Source of the DNA: Nitriliruptorales bacterium
GTDB taxonomy: Bacteria; Actinomycetota; Nitriliruptoria; Euzebyales; Egibacteraceae
Direction of reading: 5' to 3'
Assembly (NCBI GenBank): GCA_007119305.1
Contig: SKPY01000535.1
Location: 1 to 6,086, forward strand
Length of the DNA: 6,086 bases
Part shown: piece by piece, positions 5,722-6,086 of the stretch
Layout of the letters: each line of letters opens with the position of its first letter
Numbering within the stretch: position 1 is the first letter of the stretch
Program-made: the position numbers and the translations under genes
The notes under the pieces: generated by a model
The model's input: the letters and a program-made list of their open reading frames with translations, nothing else
Database searches by the model: none
Told to the model about the DNA's origin: nothing

Positions 5722-6086
5722 TCAAGGCAGCCAGCGCACACGGGTGGCCCGCGCCATGCGGTTCCACGTGTGCCGGACGCCCCGGATCGTGACGGCGTAT
5801 GCGTAGACGTTCTCCGGCGGGGCGAGCCCTGTCCAGCCCGCGTCGCCGATGTGGTGCACGTCCACCCCCACACGCTTGGCCGCGAGCCCCAGCATCCGCA
5901 GGGTGTCGACGTGGGCGCCCTCCTGCGAGGTGCCGACCGTGCCGACCGCCAGGGCCCCGCTGTCCCGGGCGCGCTGGGCCAGCGCAGCGGCGGTGCGCTC
6001 GTCGAGCCCGGGCACGGTGCCGGGCAGGGGGACGAGCACGCCCTGCGCGCCGGCGTCGACGAGACGGGCGGCCACGTCCGGGCCCA
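5722..6086 (-). CDS. Uncharacterised protein, C-terminal part only, probably TIM-barrel
   Basis: The reading frame enters from beyond base 6086, so only the last 120 residues and the TGA at 5722-5724 are seen. An internal GTG at 6073-6075 is open to use, but it falls inside a strand-helix pattern and the frame continues upstream, so it is probably not the start. The visible part alternates short hydrophobic strands and helices: GVLVPLPG, then a helix rich in Ala and Arg, then ALAVGTVGTSQEG, another helix, and VDVHHIGDAGWTG. It ends with APPENVYAYAVTIRGVRHTW and a basic tail. This layout suits the C-terminal half of a (beta/alpha)8 barrel. The HIGDAG and ENxxAxxxxIRGxRHTxxRM segments recall a family of uncharacterised proteins sometimes mislabelled as PEP phosphonomutase or haloacid dehalogenase-like (DUF7916 as I remember it). 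That assignment is unverified. It lies upstream of guaB3 on the same strand, 168 bases away, with probable separate transcription. Confidence 0.8.
   Translation of the reverse strand, partial: GPDVAARLVDAGAQGVLVPLPGTVPGLDERTAAALAQRARDSGALAVGTVGTSQEGAHVDTLRMLGLAAKRVGVDVHHIGDAGWTGLAPPENVYAYAVTIRGVRHTWNRMARATRVRWLP

Noticed and set aside
1..6086. A defence island, mobile element, CRISPR array or RNA gene
   Set aside because: I found no transposase, integrase, terminal repeats, tandem repeats, tRNA-like cloverleaf or rRNA segments. The genes are mainly housekeeping.

Overview
The window is very GC-rich (about 70-75% by eye), and its genes use GTG or ATG starts with clear GGAGG-type ribosome binding sites. 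The gene set points to Actinomycetota in the broad sense. GuaB3 occurs mainly in actinobacteria and cyanobacteria. One gene closely resembles the actinobacterial DUF5319 family, which in Mycobacterium tuberculosis (Rv3412) sits next to guaB2/guaB3. That protein likeness is from memory, not from a search. A deep-branching, high-GC actinobacterial lineage is my inference.

Layout from left to right. (1) Positions 1-1481, minus strand: guaA (GMP synthase), with its C-terminus cut off by the window edge. (2) Positions 1482-1656: a divergent intergenic region with a candidate guaA promoter. (3) Positions 1657-2217, plus: a small stand-alone macro-domain protein (ADP-ribose binding). (4) Positions 2331-3605, minus: a nucleotide-sugar dehydrogenase of the UDP-GlcNAc/UDP-ManNAc type, convergent with the macro gene; a possible two-way terminator lies between them. 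(5) Positions 3606-3793: a divergent intergenic region. (6) Positions 3794-4357, plus: a DUF5319-like protein carrying an extra C-terminal zinc ribbon. (7) Positions 4387-5553, minus: guaB3, an IMP dehydrogenase-family protein without CBS domains, convergent with gene 6 across only 29 bases that hold a perfect hairpin. (8) Positions 5554-5721: a 168-base leader or intergenic region with a candidate promoter and a strong bulged hairpin. (9) Positions 5722-6086, minus: the C-terminal part of an uncharacterised, probably TIM-barrel protein.

How the genes relate: GuaB3 (IMP to XMP, if active) and GuaA (XMP to GMP) are the two committed steps of guanine nucleotide synthesis, and both lie here on the minus strand. 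They are separated by genes on both strands, so each probably has its own promoter. The DUF5319-like gene keeps its known association with guaB genes. The macro-domain protein and the sugar dehydrogenase have no evident direct link to purine synthesis, although both handle NAD-derived or NAD-dependent chemistry.

This is mostly a housekeeping region. I see no tRNA, rRNA, CRISPR array, insertion sequence or phage gene. The most interesting items are the DUF5319-zinc ribbon fusion, the intact cysteine loop of this GuaB3, and the structured guaB3 leader.
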